This document shows positions 7,720-15,763 of a DNA stretch of 64,000 nt, piece after piece. The notes beneath the pieces were generated by a model, which made no database searches, was not told where the DNA came from, and was given only the letters and a program-made list of their open reading frames with translations. This stretch comes from Mycolicibacterium mageritense (GTDB lineage: Bacteria > Actinomycetota > Actinomycetes > Mycobacteriales > Mycobacteriaceae). The position numbers and the translations under genes were made by a program. The stretch is taken from positions 1,984,001 to 2,048,000 of the forward strand of contig NZ_AP022567.1 of NCBI RefSeq assembly GCF_010727475.1, read 5' to 3'. The first letter of the stretch is position 1; the number at the start of each line of letters is the position of its first letter.

Positions 7720-8487
7720 ATGGCGGCGCAGAGCGAAGAGTTGAGGCGGCGGATCGTCGCCGACATCAACGCGGGCGCTCCGGGTGCCAAGCTTGGCAGC
7801 GAACGCGATCTTGCCGAACGCTACGGAACCAGCCGGTCCAGCCTCCGCCAGGTGCTGTCGGCGTTGGAGGAGGCCGGCCTGGTCCATCGGGTGATCGGCC
7901 GTTCCGGCGGCATCTTCATCAGCCACGGCCAGGTCGAGCGCAACCTCTCCGATGTCGTCGGGGTGCCCGCGTTTCTGGCCAATCAGGGCTATGTCGCAGG
8001 CACCCGGGTCTTGTCGACCCGCATCACCACACCGGACCAGGCCACCCAGACCGCGCTGCGGCTCGGGCCGGGCGACTATGTGGTGGAGATCCACCGGGTC
8101 CGACTGGCCGACGGCTCCCCCATCTCGCTCGAACACGCGCAGTTCCCGGCCGAACGGTTCCCCGGACTGCTCGAACAACAGCTCGGCGGCTCGCTGTACG
8201 AGGTTCTGCAGTCCAAATACGGGCTGGAGACCATGCGTGCCGACGAGCGGATCGAGGCAGTCACCGCCACCAGCAACGAGGCAACCCTGCTCGGCATCAA
8301 GCCGAAATCCGCGCTGCTGATGATCACCCGCGTCGCCTACGACCAGGACGGGTCGCCGTGCGAGTTCTCCCGCGACCTGTTCCGCGGTGACCGCACCGCG
8401 CTCGCGGTCACCGCGCAGGGCCGCGGCATCGCCGCGCAGTCCGACACCAACACCGCATCGGTCACCTTGCAGCGGCAGGCGGGCTGA
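7720..8487 (+). CDS. GntR/HutC-family transcriptional regulator of the microcompartment operon
   Basis: 255 residues. An N-terminal winged helix-turn-helix (about 5-70; ERDLAERYGTSRSSLRQVLSALEEAGLV) is joined to a UTRA-type ligand domain (about 85-245; GDYVVEIHRVRLADGSPISLEHAQFP). HutC-type regulators bind a pathway metabolite and leave the operator. The ATG at 7720 was chosen because it follows GAGGGGGAC and begins the HTH domain at the usual distance; the open frame extends upstream through the SDR gene but is a shadow there. It is the last gene of the operon and likely controls both the operon and the divergent permease. Confidence 0.88.
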   Translation: MAAQSEELRRRIVADINAGAPGAKLGSERDLAERYGTSRSSLRQVLSALEEAGLVHRVIGRSGGIFISHGQVERNLSDVVGVPAFLANQGYVAGTRVLSTRITTPDQATQTALRLGPGDYVVEIHRVRLADGSPISLEHAQFPAERFPGLLEQQLGGSLYEVLQSKYGLETMRADERIEAVTATSNEATLLGIKPKSALLMITRVAYDQDGSPCEFSRDLFRGDRTALAVTAQGRGIAAQSDTNTASVTLQRQAG

Positions 8488-8814
8488 TCACCGTACGACG
8501 GGGAACAGCGAGTCACCGTCGTCGGGCTCGTCCCGGGTGTCGTCGGGGTGCACGACTTCCACATCCTCGGCTTCGGCCACCCTCTCGTCGACGTCGCGCC
8601 GCGGCGGCTCGTCGCTGGTCACGTCGGGTTCTTCCGCATCGAGCTTGCGGTCGAGTGATTCCGACGGCCCTGGCGGCTCGTCGGCCGCCTGCCAGTCCTC
8701 GGGCGGATCCACGACCTCGTCGCCGTCGACATTGGCTACCTCGTCGGAATCCGTCGCCTCACTCGGCGGCAACGTGTCCGACGGGCCGGTTTCGTCGTTG
8801 CTGCTCTCGGTCAT
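8488..8814 (-). CDS. Acidic low-complexity protein of unknown function
   Basis: 108 residues, very rich in Asp, Glu, Pro and Ser, with no hydrophobic core, signal peptide or recognised domain; predicted disordered. The ATG at 8814 is the only start that fits the acidic reading frame; a longer open frame upstream runs through the catalase gene and is spurious. It lies 38 bases downstream of catalase on the same strand, so it may be cotranscribed with it. I do not recognise a function. Confidence 0.55.
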   Translation of the reverse strand: MTESSNDETGPSDTLPPSEATDSDEVANVDGDEVVDPPEDWQAADEPPGPSESLDRKLDAEEPDVTSDEPPRRDVDERVAEAEDVEVVHPDDTRDEPDDGDSLFPVVR

Positions 8815-8852
8815 CTTCGTTGAATGCCCCAGGGAAGACGGTCGAAAACACG

Positions 8853-10955
8853 TCAGGCCGGGACCGCGTCGGTCTCGCGGTCCCACACGCGATGCTGCGC
8901 CAGCGCCGCCACGAAGGACTCGATGAACTCGGCGGGCAGCTCCTCGGCTGCGGTGGTCACCACGCCACGCTCGGCAGCCACCTCGGCGCTGTCGGACAGC
9001 CGCTCGAACACCCCGGCGGCACGCAACAATTCGCGGCCGCCACCTTGCGCCGCAACCGGTTTGAGGTGTTTGTAGGCCTCCGTGACGAAGTGCACCGCGT
9101 AACCGTCGGCGGCAAGGCTCTGCACCGACTCGGTGCCGCCGGGCACGACCACCGCGTCGTAGAGAACCGACGACATCGTCGTCATGCCCCGGTCGACCGG
9201 AAGCTCGCCGCCATCGGCTCCGCGCAACGTACCGCCTCCGATGGGCGCCAGCACCTCGACGATCGCACCGCGGTCGCGCATCGCCGCGACGAACTGTTCT
9301 ACCGCCGCGACGTCGACCCCGTTGTCGGCAAGCAGCGCGATCTTGCGCGACTCGATGGTGTCGGTGGCCGTGTTGAGTTGCGACAACGCCGGTGACGCAG
9401 GGAGATCGAGCTCGACCGGCACCTCGGCGGGGGCCGGCAGGCCGAGCTTGGCCGCGACCCGGGCGGCAAGGTCGTTGTCCACGATGTTGAGTTGTTCGAC
9501 CACCCGCTCGCGGATACCGGCCGTGGCGTCGACCTTTCCGAGCTCGAATGCGAACGCCGCGACGATGTGGCGGGCTTCCACCTCGGACATGCTCTTCCAG
9601 AACAGGCGCGCCTGGCTGTAGTGATCCTTGAAGCTCTCCGCGCGCTGCCGCATGGCCTGACCGTCGATGCGTTGCGTGTAGTGCCGAAAGACGTCCTCGT
9701 CGGCCAGCGCGGGACAACCCCCGCCGAGGCTGTTCTTGAAATAGCTGGTCTTGCCTTTGGGAATGGTCTGCTGGCCATAGCCGTCGCGCTGGTTGTTGTG
9801 CACCTCGGCCACCGGACGGTTCACCGCCAGCTGCGCGAAGTTCGGCCCGCCCAACCTGATCAGCTGGGTGTCCAGATACGAGAAGTTGCGGAACTGCAGC
9901 AGCGGATCGTTGGTGAAATCGATTCCGGGCACCACGTTGGCCGTGTGGAACGCGACCTGTTCGGTTTCGGCGAAGAAGTTGTCCGGGTTGCGGTTGAGCA
10001 CCATCCGCCCGACCGGCCGCACGGGAACCGTCTCCTCGGGAATGATCTTGGTGGCGTCGAGCAGATCGAAGGGGTAGGCGAACTCGTCGGACTCGGGCAC
10101 CAACTGCACGCCGAGTTCCCATTCCGGATACTGCCCGGATTCGATGCTGTCCCAGAGATCTCGGCGGTTGAAGTCGGGATCCTTGCCTGCGATCGTCTGG
10201 CACTCCTCCCAGAGCAGGGAATGCACTCCGAGGCGCGGCTTCCAGTGGAACTTCACGAAAGTTCCTTCGCCAGAAGCGTTCACCAGCCGGAAGGTGTGCA
10301 CACCGAACCCCTGCATCATGCGGTAACTGCGGGGCAACGCCCGATCCGACATCAACCACATGATGGTGTGCAGGGTTTCGGGCTGCAGGCCCACGAAATC
10401 CCACAAGGTGTCGTGGGCCGACGCGGCTTGCGGGATCTCGTTGTGCGGCTCGGGTTTGACCGCGTGCACGAAGTCGGGGAACTTGATGCCGTCCTGGATG
10501 AAGAACACCGGGAAGTTGTTGCCGACCAGATCGTAATTGCCTTGTGCGGTATAGAACTTGGTTGCGAAGCCACGCACGTCGCGCACTGTGTCGGCCGATC
10601 CACGCGAGCCGGCCACGGTCGAGAATCGCACGAACACCGGCGTCTGGGTGCCCGGCGTGGTGAGGAACTTGGCGGCGGTGTACTCCGCCAGCCAGCTGTC
10701 GTATGGCTCGAAGTAGCCGTAGGCGCCCGCGCCGCGAGCATGGACCACGCGCTCCGGGATCCGCTCATGGTCGAAGTGCGTGATCTTTTCCCGGGCGTGG
10801 AAATCTTCCAAGAGGGTGGGTCCGCGGTCACCCGCGGACAGCGCGTCGTCGGTGTGGTCGACCCGGACGCCCTGCTGCGTGGTCAGGTATCCGGTGGCTG
10901 CGTCGACCCGGACGTCATCGAGTTGCTGTTGCTTGGGATTTGCTTCGTCGTCCAC
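8853..10955 (-). CDS. katE: Large-subunit haem catalase (HPII type) with C-terminal DJ-1/PfpI-like domain
   Basis: 700 residues. The catalase core (about 30-520) has the distal histidine in RVVHARGAGAYG, the distal Asn in GNNFPVFF and the NFSYLDTQL segment near the proximal haem side. A C-terminal flavodoxin-like domain (about 545-695; RKIALLADNGVDVAAV, then the MSSVLYDAVVVPGGTES block) marks the HPII clade, which decomposes hydrogen peroxide and is very stable. Family length is 690-750. An upstream GAGGAGACA ribosome site precedes the ATG. It stands as the first gene of a short minus-strand unit with the acidic protein. Confidence 0.95.
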   Translation of the reverse strand: MDDEANPKQQQLDDVRVDAATGYLTTQQGVRVDHTDDALSAGDRGPTLLEDFHAREKITHFDHERIPERVVHARGAGAYGYFEPYDSWLAEYTAAKFLTTPGTQTPVFVRFSTVAGSRGSADTVRDVRGFATKFYTAQGNYDLVGNNFPVFFIQDGIKFPDFVHAVKPEPHNEIPQAASAHDTLWDFVGLQPETLHTIMWLMSDRALPRSYRMMQGFGVHTFRLVNASGEGTFVKFHWKPRLGVHSLLWEECQTIAGKDPDFNRRDLWDSIESGQYPEWELGVQLVPESDEFAYPFDLLDATKIIPEETVPVRPVGRMVLNRNPDNFFAETEQVAFHTANVVPGIDFTNDPLLQFRNFSYLDTQLIRLGGPNFAQLAVNRPVAEVHNNQRDGYGQQTIPKGKTSYFKNSLGGGCPALADEDVFRHYTQRIDGQAMRQRAESFKDHYSQARLFWKSMSEVEARHIVAAFAFELGKVDATAGIRERVVEQLNIVDNDLAARVAAKLGLPAPAEVPVELDLPASPALSQLNTATDTIESRKIALLADNGVDVAAVEQFVAAMRDRGAIVEVLAPIGGGTLRGADGGELPVDRGMTTMSSVLYDAVVVPGGTESVQSLAADGYAVHFVTEAYKHLKPVAAQGGGRELLRAAGVFERLSDSAEVAAERGVVTTAAEELPAEFIESFVAALAQHRVWDRETDAVPA

Positions 10956-10980
10956 AGTGTCTCCTCGTCAGGTCAGAGCA

Positions 10981-12003
10981 TCAGGCCGGATACCCCGCAC
11001 TGACGGGCGATAAACGACGGCGACCGCTGGTCACCTCCTTGACGAAGTCACCCAGATTCCGGATCGCGCTGCGGCCTTCCGGGAGGACGTCGGCCGCCAA
11101 TGGGAAATCATGGATCTGCCCTTGCCACACATGCAGGTCGCACCGTGTTTGCGCGGCGCCGAGCCGGGCTGCCATCAACTCCGAATCAGCCAGCAGCGAC
11201 TCGTCGGCACTGACGTGGATCGCCACCGGCGGCATGTTCGACAAATCGGCCACCGCGGGGTCGACCACGGGACGTTCGCCGCGGCGATCGGTCTGCCGCA
11301 GATATCGCGCGAACGACGAGAGCGCCGCCCCGGTGAACATCGAGCACCGCCGCGCGTTGCGGTGCGCCAGCTTACGGGCCGGGTCCAGGTCGATCAGCGG
11401 CGAGATCGCCGCGAGTCCGGCAGCCGGAGTCAGGCCTCGGGCGATCAACTTCAGGGCCGCCGCGAAGGCCAGGTAGCCGCCGGCCGAATCACCGGCGATG
11501 ACAACCCGATCCGGGCCATAGCCGCTCGCCCGCAACCAGTGCAGACCCGCGAGCGCGTCGTCGAGGGCATCGGACAGACCGGAGGCCGGCAACAGGCGAT
11601 ATCCCACGTTGAGCACCACCGCGTCCGCCGCCCGCGAAAGCCGGGCGACAAGCGAGCGGTGAGTGTTGAGCCCGCACGTCATGAACGCGCCGCCGTGCAG
11701 ATAGAGGATCGCGTTGCGGGCCGAAGCGCCTGTTGCACGCACCAATTCGGCCGGGCAGGTGGGCAACTCGACCGTTTGCACCGACGCAGGGGTACGACGC
11801 GGAAGATATCCGACGACGCGGTCGATCGAGCCCAGCGGCCACGCCAAATTGGGCTGTAGCGCCCATACCCGGACTGCATTCTTCACAGCGACCCGGCAGC
11901 CGGTTCCCAGAGCAACCGCTTCGAGGCTGCGGCGGCGATGCAGGATGCGGTTGCTGGCCGATGGCCGAAACCCGTAATCTGCTGAGCGCGCAGCGCTGGT
12001 CAT
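10981..12003 (-). CDS. Alpha/beta-hydrolase, HSL-family esterase/lipase
   Basis: 340 residues with the hormone-sensitive-lipase signature: oxyanion motif HGGAF, nucleophile elbow GDSAGG, an Asp in VSADESLLADSE and the closing His in QIHDFP. Mycobacteria carry many such Lip enzymes acting on short to medium acyl esters. The start at 12003 was chosen because CAGGAG lies 8 bases upstream and it avoids overlap with the divergent UdgX gene. It is divergent from udgX by 76 bases. Substrate unknown. Confidence 0.88.
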   Translation of the reverse strand: MTSAARSADYGFRPSASNRILHRRRSLEAVALGTGCRVAVKNAVRVWALQPNLAWPLGSIDRVVGYLPRRTPASVQTVELPTCPAELVRATGASARNAILYLHGGAFMTCGLNTHRSLVARLSRAADAVVLNVGYRLLPASGLSDALDDALAGLHWLRASGYGPDRVVIAGDSAGGYLAFAAALKLIARGLTPAAGLAAISPLIDLDPARKLAHRNARRCSMFTGAALSSFARYLRQTDRRGERPVVDPAVADLSNMPPVAIHVSADESLLADSELMAARLGAAQTRCDLHVWQGQIHDFPLAADVLPEGRSAIRNLGDFVKEVTSGRRRLSPVSAGYPA

Positions 12004-12079
12004 GTCATCATCTCCTGTTGCTGTCCGACGGGTACCCGGACCATGCGCGGCCAAACCGCAAAGTGGGTATCCCCTTGTC

Positions 12080-12715
12080 ATGCCCGGAGCAGAGGAGTTT
12101 GTGCCACCCACACACGAACTGGCCGAGCTCGCGACCGCAGCCCGCACGTGCGAAGGTTGCGCGCTCTACCGCGACGCCAGTCAAACCGTGTTCGGCGCGG
12201 GCCGGTCGAGCGCCCGAATGATGTTGGTAGGTGAGCAACCCGGCGACCAGGAGGATCGCGCGGGCGCACCGTTCGTCGGGCCCGCGGGCCGGGTGCTCGA
12301 CAAGGCCCTGCTCGAAGCCCACATCGAGCGCGAGCGCGTTTACCTGACCAACGCGGTCAAGCACTTCAAGTTCAGCCGTGCGGCAGGCAGCAAGCGCCGT
12401 ATCCACAAGACACCGAGCCGTACCGAGGTGGTCGCGTGCCGCCCGTGGCTGCTCGCCGAGTTGGACGCCGTCGAACCGGAAGTCGTGGTGCTGCTCGGTG
12501 CGACCGCGGCGAAATCCCTGTTGGGCGACGACTTCCGCGTGACGCAGCATCGCGGCGAGATGCTGCACCTGCCCGCCGAACTGGCGCCGCACGATCCCGC
12601 GACCTTCGCAACCGTGCATCCGTCGTCACTGCTGCGCGGCCCGAAAGAGGATCGCGACAACGCTTTCGCCGCGCTGGTCGACGACTTGCGCGTGGCCGGG
12701 GAACAGCTCGGCTAG
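12080..12715 (+). CDS. udgX: UdgX, uracil-DNA glycosylase that forms a covalent complex with uracil DNA
   Basis: 211 residues of the uracil-DNA glycosylase superfamily, related to family 4. Motif A is GEQPGDQED; the iron-sulphur cysteines begin with CEGC (24 and 27) and continue with ACRPWL. The KRRIH insertion loop is present. With the ATG at 12080 the histidine of that loop is residue 109, the residue known in M. smegmatis UdgX to attack the sugar and trap the abasic DNA covalently, and this decides the start. UdgX locks onto uracil in DNA rather than turning over. It ends convergent with, and overlapping by 4 bases, the MarR gene. Confidence 0.95.
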   Translation: MPGAEEFVPPTHELAELATAARTCEGCALYRDASQTVFGAGRSSARMMLVGEQPGDQEDRAGAPFVGPAGRVLDKALLEAHIERERVYLTNAVKHFKFSRAAGSKRRIHKTPSRTEVVACRPWLLAELDAVEPEVVVLLGATAAKSLLGDDFRVTQHRGEMLHLPAELAPHDPATFATVHPSSLLRGPKEDRDNAFAALVDDLRVAGEQLG

Positions 12716-13254
12716 TCGCCGACCTGGCCGATCTTGCGCTTGCCGAGTTTGTGGTCGAGCCCGTCGAGCAAGCGGCGCAGCAGCTGCGCAAGCTGTTGCT
12801 GCTCAACGGCATCGAGGTGGCCGACGAGTTCGGCTTCGCGTCCCAGCACCCGATCGACGAGTTCTTCGACGAGCGCGTGGCCCGCGGGCGTGAGTTCCAC
12901 GTCGACCCGGCGAGAGCCGTCGTCACGCGCGGTGCGGACGACCAGCCCGTCACGTTCGGCACGGGCGACGCGCTGAGAGATCGCCCCCGCCGTGACCATG
13001 GTCGCGTCAGCGAGTTCCCGCGTGGTCAGCCGGTACGGTGCGCCGCTGCGGCGCAACACCGACAGCAGATCGAGAACTGCCGTGTCGGCGCCGGCCGCGG
13101 CCAACGTCCGTCGCCGGTCCTCGCCGAGGAGTTTCGCGGCATGCCAGACGCGCGTGACGATGCCGATCGACCCGACTTCGGTCCCTGGACGCTCCTCGGC
13201 CCACGCCAGTGCGATCGCATCGACGGGGTCTTGCGGATCAAGCGACATCGCCAC
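12712..13254 (-). CDS. MarR-family transcriptional regulator
   Basis: 180 residues with a central winged helix (about 45-125; LTTRELADATMVTAGAISQRV then RTARDDGSRRVDVELT for the wing). An N-terminal extension of about 25 residues precedes the fold. It faces the SDR gene at 13328 across a region with two perfect palindromes, so it most likely represses the SDR gene and itself. Starts GTG 13254 and ATG 13248 are both possible. MarR proteins release DNA on binding phenolic or lipophilic ligands. Confidence 0.88.
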   Translation of the reverse strand: MAMSLDPQDPVDAIALAWAEERPGTEVGSIGIVTRVWHAAKLLGEDRRRTLAAAGADTAVLDLLSVLRRSGAPYRLTTRELADATMVTAGAISQRVARAERDGLVVRTARDDGSRRVDVELTPAGHALVEELVDRVLGREAELVGHLDAVEQQQLAQLLRRLLDGLDHKLGKRKIGQVGD

Positions 13255-13257
13255 CTC

Positions 13258-13294
13258 GTTTAGATCTAAACAGTCTGCTATGTTTAGGCCTAAA
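13258..13294. promoter_or_regulatory. Twin perfect palindromes, probable MarR operators
   Basis: GTTTAGATCTAAAC (13258-13271) and TTTAGGCCTAAA (13283-13294) share TTTAG half-sites. Their centres are 24 bases apart, which puts two dimers about two helical turns from each other. They sit at the 5' end of the MarR gene and 34 bases before the divergent SDR start. Confidence 0.8.
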
Positions 13295-13327
13295 TAACAT
13301 ACCTCGCGATTCGATCAAGGAGGGACA

Positions 13328-14050
13328 ATGGGACGCCTCGTCGTTGTCACCGGCGGTGGGACCGGAATCGGTACGGCAATCGCACGACGCTTCGCAGCGG
13401 CCGGGGATGCGGTCGTCATCACCGGCCGCCGCCGCGATGCGCTCGAGCGAACGGCGGGCGACCTGCCGGGGGACGTCACCCCCGCGTGTTTCGACGCCAC
13501 CGACCTGGAAGCCGTCGAAACCTTCGCCGCATCTCTCGACCACGTCGACGTGCTGGTCAACAACGCCGGCGGCAACCGCGACTTCGACGCAGATGCCCAG
13601 CAGTCCCTGCGTGCGGTAGCCGACGCGTGGCTGTCGAACTTCACCGCCAACGTGCTGTCGGCAGTCGTGATGACCACCGCACTGCACGCCAAGTTCACCG
13701 ACGGCGGCGCGGTCGTCACGATCGGTTCGATTGCCGCCGACCAGGGTTCGGGTTCCTACGGCGCGGCGAAGGCCGCGGTCGCCTCGTGGAACGTGGACCT
13801 GTCACGACAACTCGGATCGCGTGGTGTCACCGCCAACGTGGTCTCACCCGGGTACATCGCCGACACCGAGTTCTTTCGAGACCGACTGTCCGGTGCGCGA
13901 CGGGCGGACCTGATCGCGGCCACCGCGACCGGACGTGCCGGTACACCTGGCGATATCGCGGAGACTGTGGCATTCCTGGCGTCGGCGGGCGCGCGGCACA
14001 TCACCGGCCAGGTCATCGCGGTCAACGGCGGCGCCAGGACGACGCGGTGA
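13328..14050 (+). CDS. Short-chain dehydrogenase/reductase controlled by MarR
   Basis: 240 residues. The cofactor loop is TGGGTGIGTA at residue 9, NNAGG at about 78, catalytic Ser in TIGSIAAD and YGAAK as the YxxxK motif. The C-terminal ITGQVIAVNGG segment is typical of classical SDRs. A ribosome site (AAGGAGG) lies 6 bases before the ATG. It is the sole target downstream of the paired MarR operators. Substrate unknown; a ketone or quinone reductase role would suit MarR control. Confidence 0.88.
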   Translation: MGRLVVVTGGGTGIGTAIARRFAAAGDAVVITGRRRDALERTAGDLPGDVTPACFDATDLEAVETFAASLDHVDVLVNNAGGNRDFDADAQQSLRAVADAWLSNFTANVLSAVVMTTALHAKFTDGGAVVTIGSIAADQGSGSYGAAKAAVASWNVDLSRQLGSRGVTANVVSPGYIADTEFFRDRLSGARRADLIAATATGRAGTPGDIAETVAFLASAGARHITGQVIAVNGGARTTR

Positions 14051-14054
14051 GCCG

Positions 14055-14816
14055 CTACGCCGTGACCCGCACTGTACGGAGTTGTGGATCAGCCGCGTCC
14101 GGCACATTCATCCCGGCCTCGACTCCCGTGCGCAGGTAATCCAGCACGGCCTCGTTGATCAGTTCACCGGGCACCACCGCGGGGATCCCCGGCGGGTACG
14201 GCGTGAGTTGCTCGGCCGAGATCCGGCCCGCGGCCTGCTCGGCGGGCACCTTCTCGACGGGACCGAAGAATGCGTCGCGTGGCGAGGCCACCGTCTCCAG
14301 TTCCAGTTCGGCAGGCGTCGGAAGCTCGACCCGGGGCGGCCGCTCGAAATCGGCTGCCGCCTTGCGCCACAGCGACAGCGCATGGAGCAGGCGACCCGCG
14401 GTATCCGCGCCGTCGGCGAACGACATGGTCGCCAGAATCCTGCGATGATCGGTCATCCCCATGTCGACCTGGCAGTACTCGCGCAACCAATCCCCAGCCT
14501 GATAACCCGACGTGCCGGTCGCCGAAACGTCCATCATGATCTGCAACCGGTCCAGGTCGTGTGAGGCCTGCACGCCGAGAAGTTCGTCGTCGAGCACCTC
14601 GATACCGTCGATCTGCTGCTCGATGTCGCGCCTGGTGCGGTCGGCCAATTCGAGTGCGGCACCCATCAATTCGTGGCCGTGCTGCACCATCTGCCGGCGC
14701 CAACCGTCAATCGCGGTGTATACCAACACGTTCGGACTGGTCGTCATCAACAGATCGGCGCATGCGGAGAGCCGGTCCTGGTCCACCAGGTCGCCTTGGA
14801 GGTGGAAGACCGAACC
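14055..14816 (-). pseudogene. Orn/Lys/Arg decarboxylase, C-terminal fragment separated by the mobile island
   Basis: The minus-strand frame from the island edge reads GSVFHLQGDLVDQDRLSA and continues for 253 residues to the stop, 4 bases from the end of the SDR gene. It is the C-terminal part of a fold-type I PLP decarboxylase (Orn/Lys/Arg class), ending in the YPPGIPAVVPGE segment typical of the family. Its N-terminal 236 residues lie 18 kb away. Joined, the two give a continuous 489-residue protein, normal for the family. An internal ATG at 14786 could start a truncated product, but it would lack the PLP lysine and so be inactive. Confidence 0.9.
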
Positions 14817-14817
14817 C

Positions 14818-14870
14818 AGTCGTTATCAGGCGTTAAATTCTCAAAACACGCCTTAAAGGTGTGTTGAAGT
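14818..14870. repeat. Left island end with nested inverted repeats, putative recombinase sites
   Basis: Inside the junction are AGTCGTTATC, then AGGCGT (14828-14833) paired with ACGCCT (14848-14853), and an imperfect palindrome CACGCCTT-A-AAGGTGTG (about 14847-14863). The right end, read on the other strand, begins CAGTTATCTGGGG, so GTTATC is common to both ends. The function as TnpA/TnpB binding sites is inferred. Confidence 0.5.
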
Positions 14871-14967
14871 GCAGTTTTATCCACGCATACATGTAACCTA
14901 TTAGGTATGAGCAGCCAAAATTTTGCCGACCGGCAGCGGCGTGGCGCGAGGTTGAGTGTGGGATACC

Positions 14968-14985
14968 GGGGTAAATGTTTACCCC
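14968..14985. promoter_or_regulatory. Perfect 8-2-8 palindrome abutting the first island gene
   Basis: GGGGTAAATGTTTACCCC ends one base before the ATG at 14986. The position would block transcription or initiation of the gene, as expected for autoregulation by the XRE-type protein encoded just downstream. There is no Shine-Dalgarno sequence other than the palindrome itself, so leaderless translation is possible. A TTGAAG (14864-14869) and a TACATG 18 bases on may be the promoter. Confidence 0.65.
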
Positions 14986-15699
14986 ATGGAACTACACGAC
15001 GATCCTCAGCAGTTGGTGGAGGAACTCGTCCGGCAGCATGCTCAGGTTTTGGGCGAGGCGCATGGGGATCTGGCTGCGCGGCATCCGGAAGTCCCAGATC
15101 GTTTTGTCGATCAGGGCAGCAATGTGCGACCGATCACGGTGTCGTGCTCGGTGTTGGAAACGTTTCTGCTATCGCGGTTACGGCGGGAGACTCCCGATTC
15201 GACTCTAAAAGTCAAGGCGGGCAACGGGATGGGAGTTCTTCTGCTCGACGGGAAGGGCTCGCGGATTTATGTGCGCAAGCATCCGCGCAATCGGCGGACT
15301 GGTCAGCTGATCGAGACTGTGCCGTTTGTGCCGGGTGGGGAGCAGTACAGCATCGAGGAGGTGCTGGGTCACCCGATCGGTGGCGAAGAGGGTATTCCCG
15401 AGCCGCAGAAGTATCGGGAATACCTGTTGTGGTGGCCGGACGGTCGCGGGTTTTTCGGCGGCGCGGTCCTCGCGGCGGGACTACTCCTCGACAATGTGGA
15501 GGTTCTTTACGGTCGGACACCGTTGCCGCCGCCGATCATGGAGGACCGCTCATTCAATGTTGGTCTCGGCGGGAGCCGTCGGGAGGGCGCGGGACCGGGG
15601 ACTTTCGGGACACGGCGCCGCGACGACGACTTCGCCGAGGTCGACGAGGACGCTGCGAGCGATCAGGACGAGGAGGACGGTCCGCCGAAATCGTCGTAG
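14986..15699 (+). CDS. Unknown protein paired with the XRE/ImmA-type protease
   Basis: 237 residues, not recognised. The N-terminal half is helical and acidic; the middle holds a beta-rich stretch (VLLLDGKGSRIYVRKH) and a WWPDGRGFFGGAVLAAGLLLD segment; the C-terminal 45 residues are an acidic disordered tail. The start at 14986 was preferred to an upstream GTG or ATG because it directly follows the palindrome. It lies 64 bases before the HTH-protease gene on the same strand. The pairing recalls a toxin or substrate encoded with an ImmA/IrrE regulator, but nothing in the sequence proves a toxin. Confidence 0.65.
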   Translation: MELHDDPQQLVEELVRQHAQVLGEAHGDLAARHPEVPDRFVDQGSNVRPITVSCSVLETFLLSRLRRETPDSTLKVKAGNGMGVLLLDGKGSRIYVRKHPRNRRTGQLIETVPFVPGGEQYSIEEVLGHPIGGEEGIPEPQKYREYLLWWPDGRGFFGGAVLAAGLLLDNVEVLYGRTPLPPPIMEDRSFNVGLGGSRREGAGPGTFGTRRRDDDFAEVDEDAASDQDEEDGPPKSS

Positions 15700-15763
15700 C
15701 CATCGTGCACAGTGTTGGGTGCATGTGGGTTTCCCAACCCGGTGACGTTGAATTGAGCGCACG

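Noticed and set aside
8488..10404. Minus-strand 638-codon frame overlapping catalase
   Set aside because: Only the last 109 codons (8488-8814) lie outside catalase and look acidic and gene-like; the rest is a shadow.
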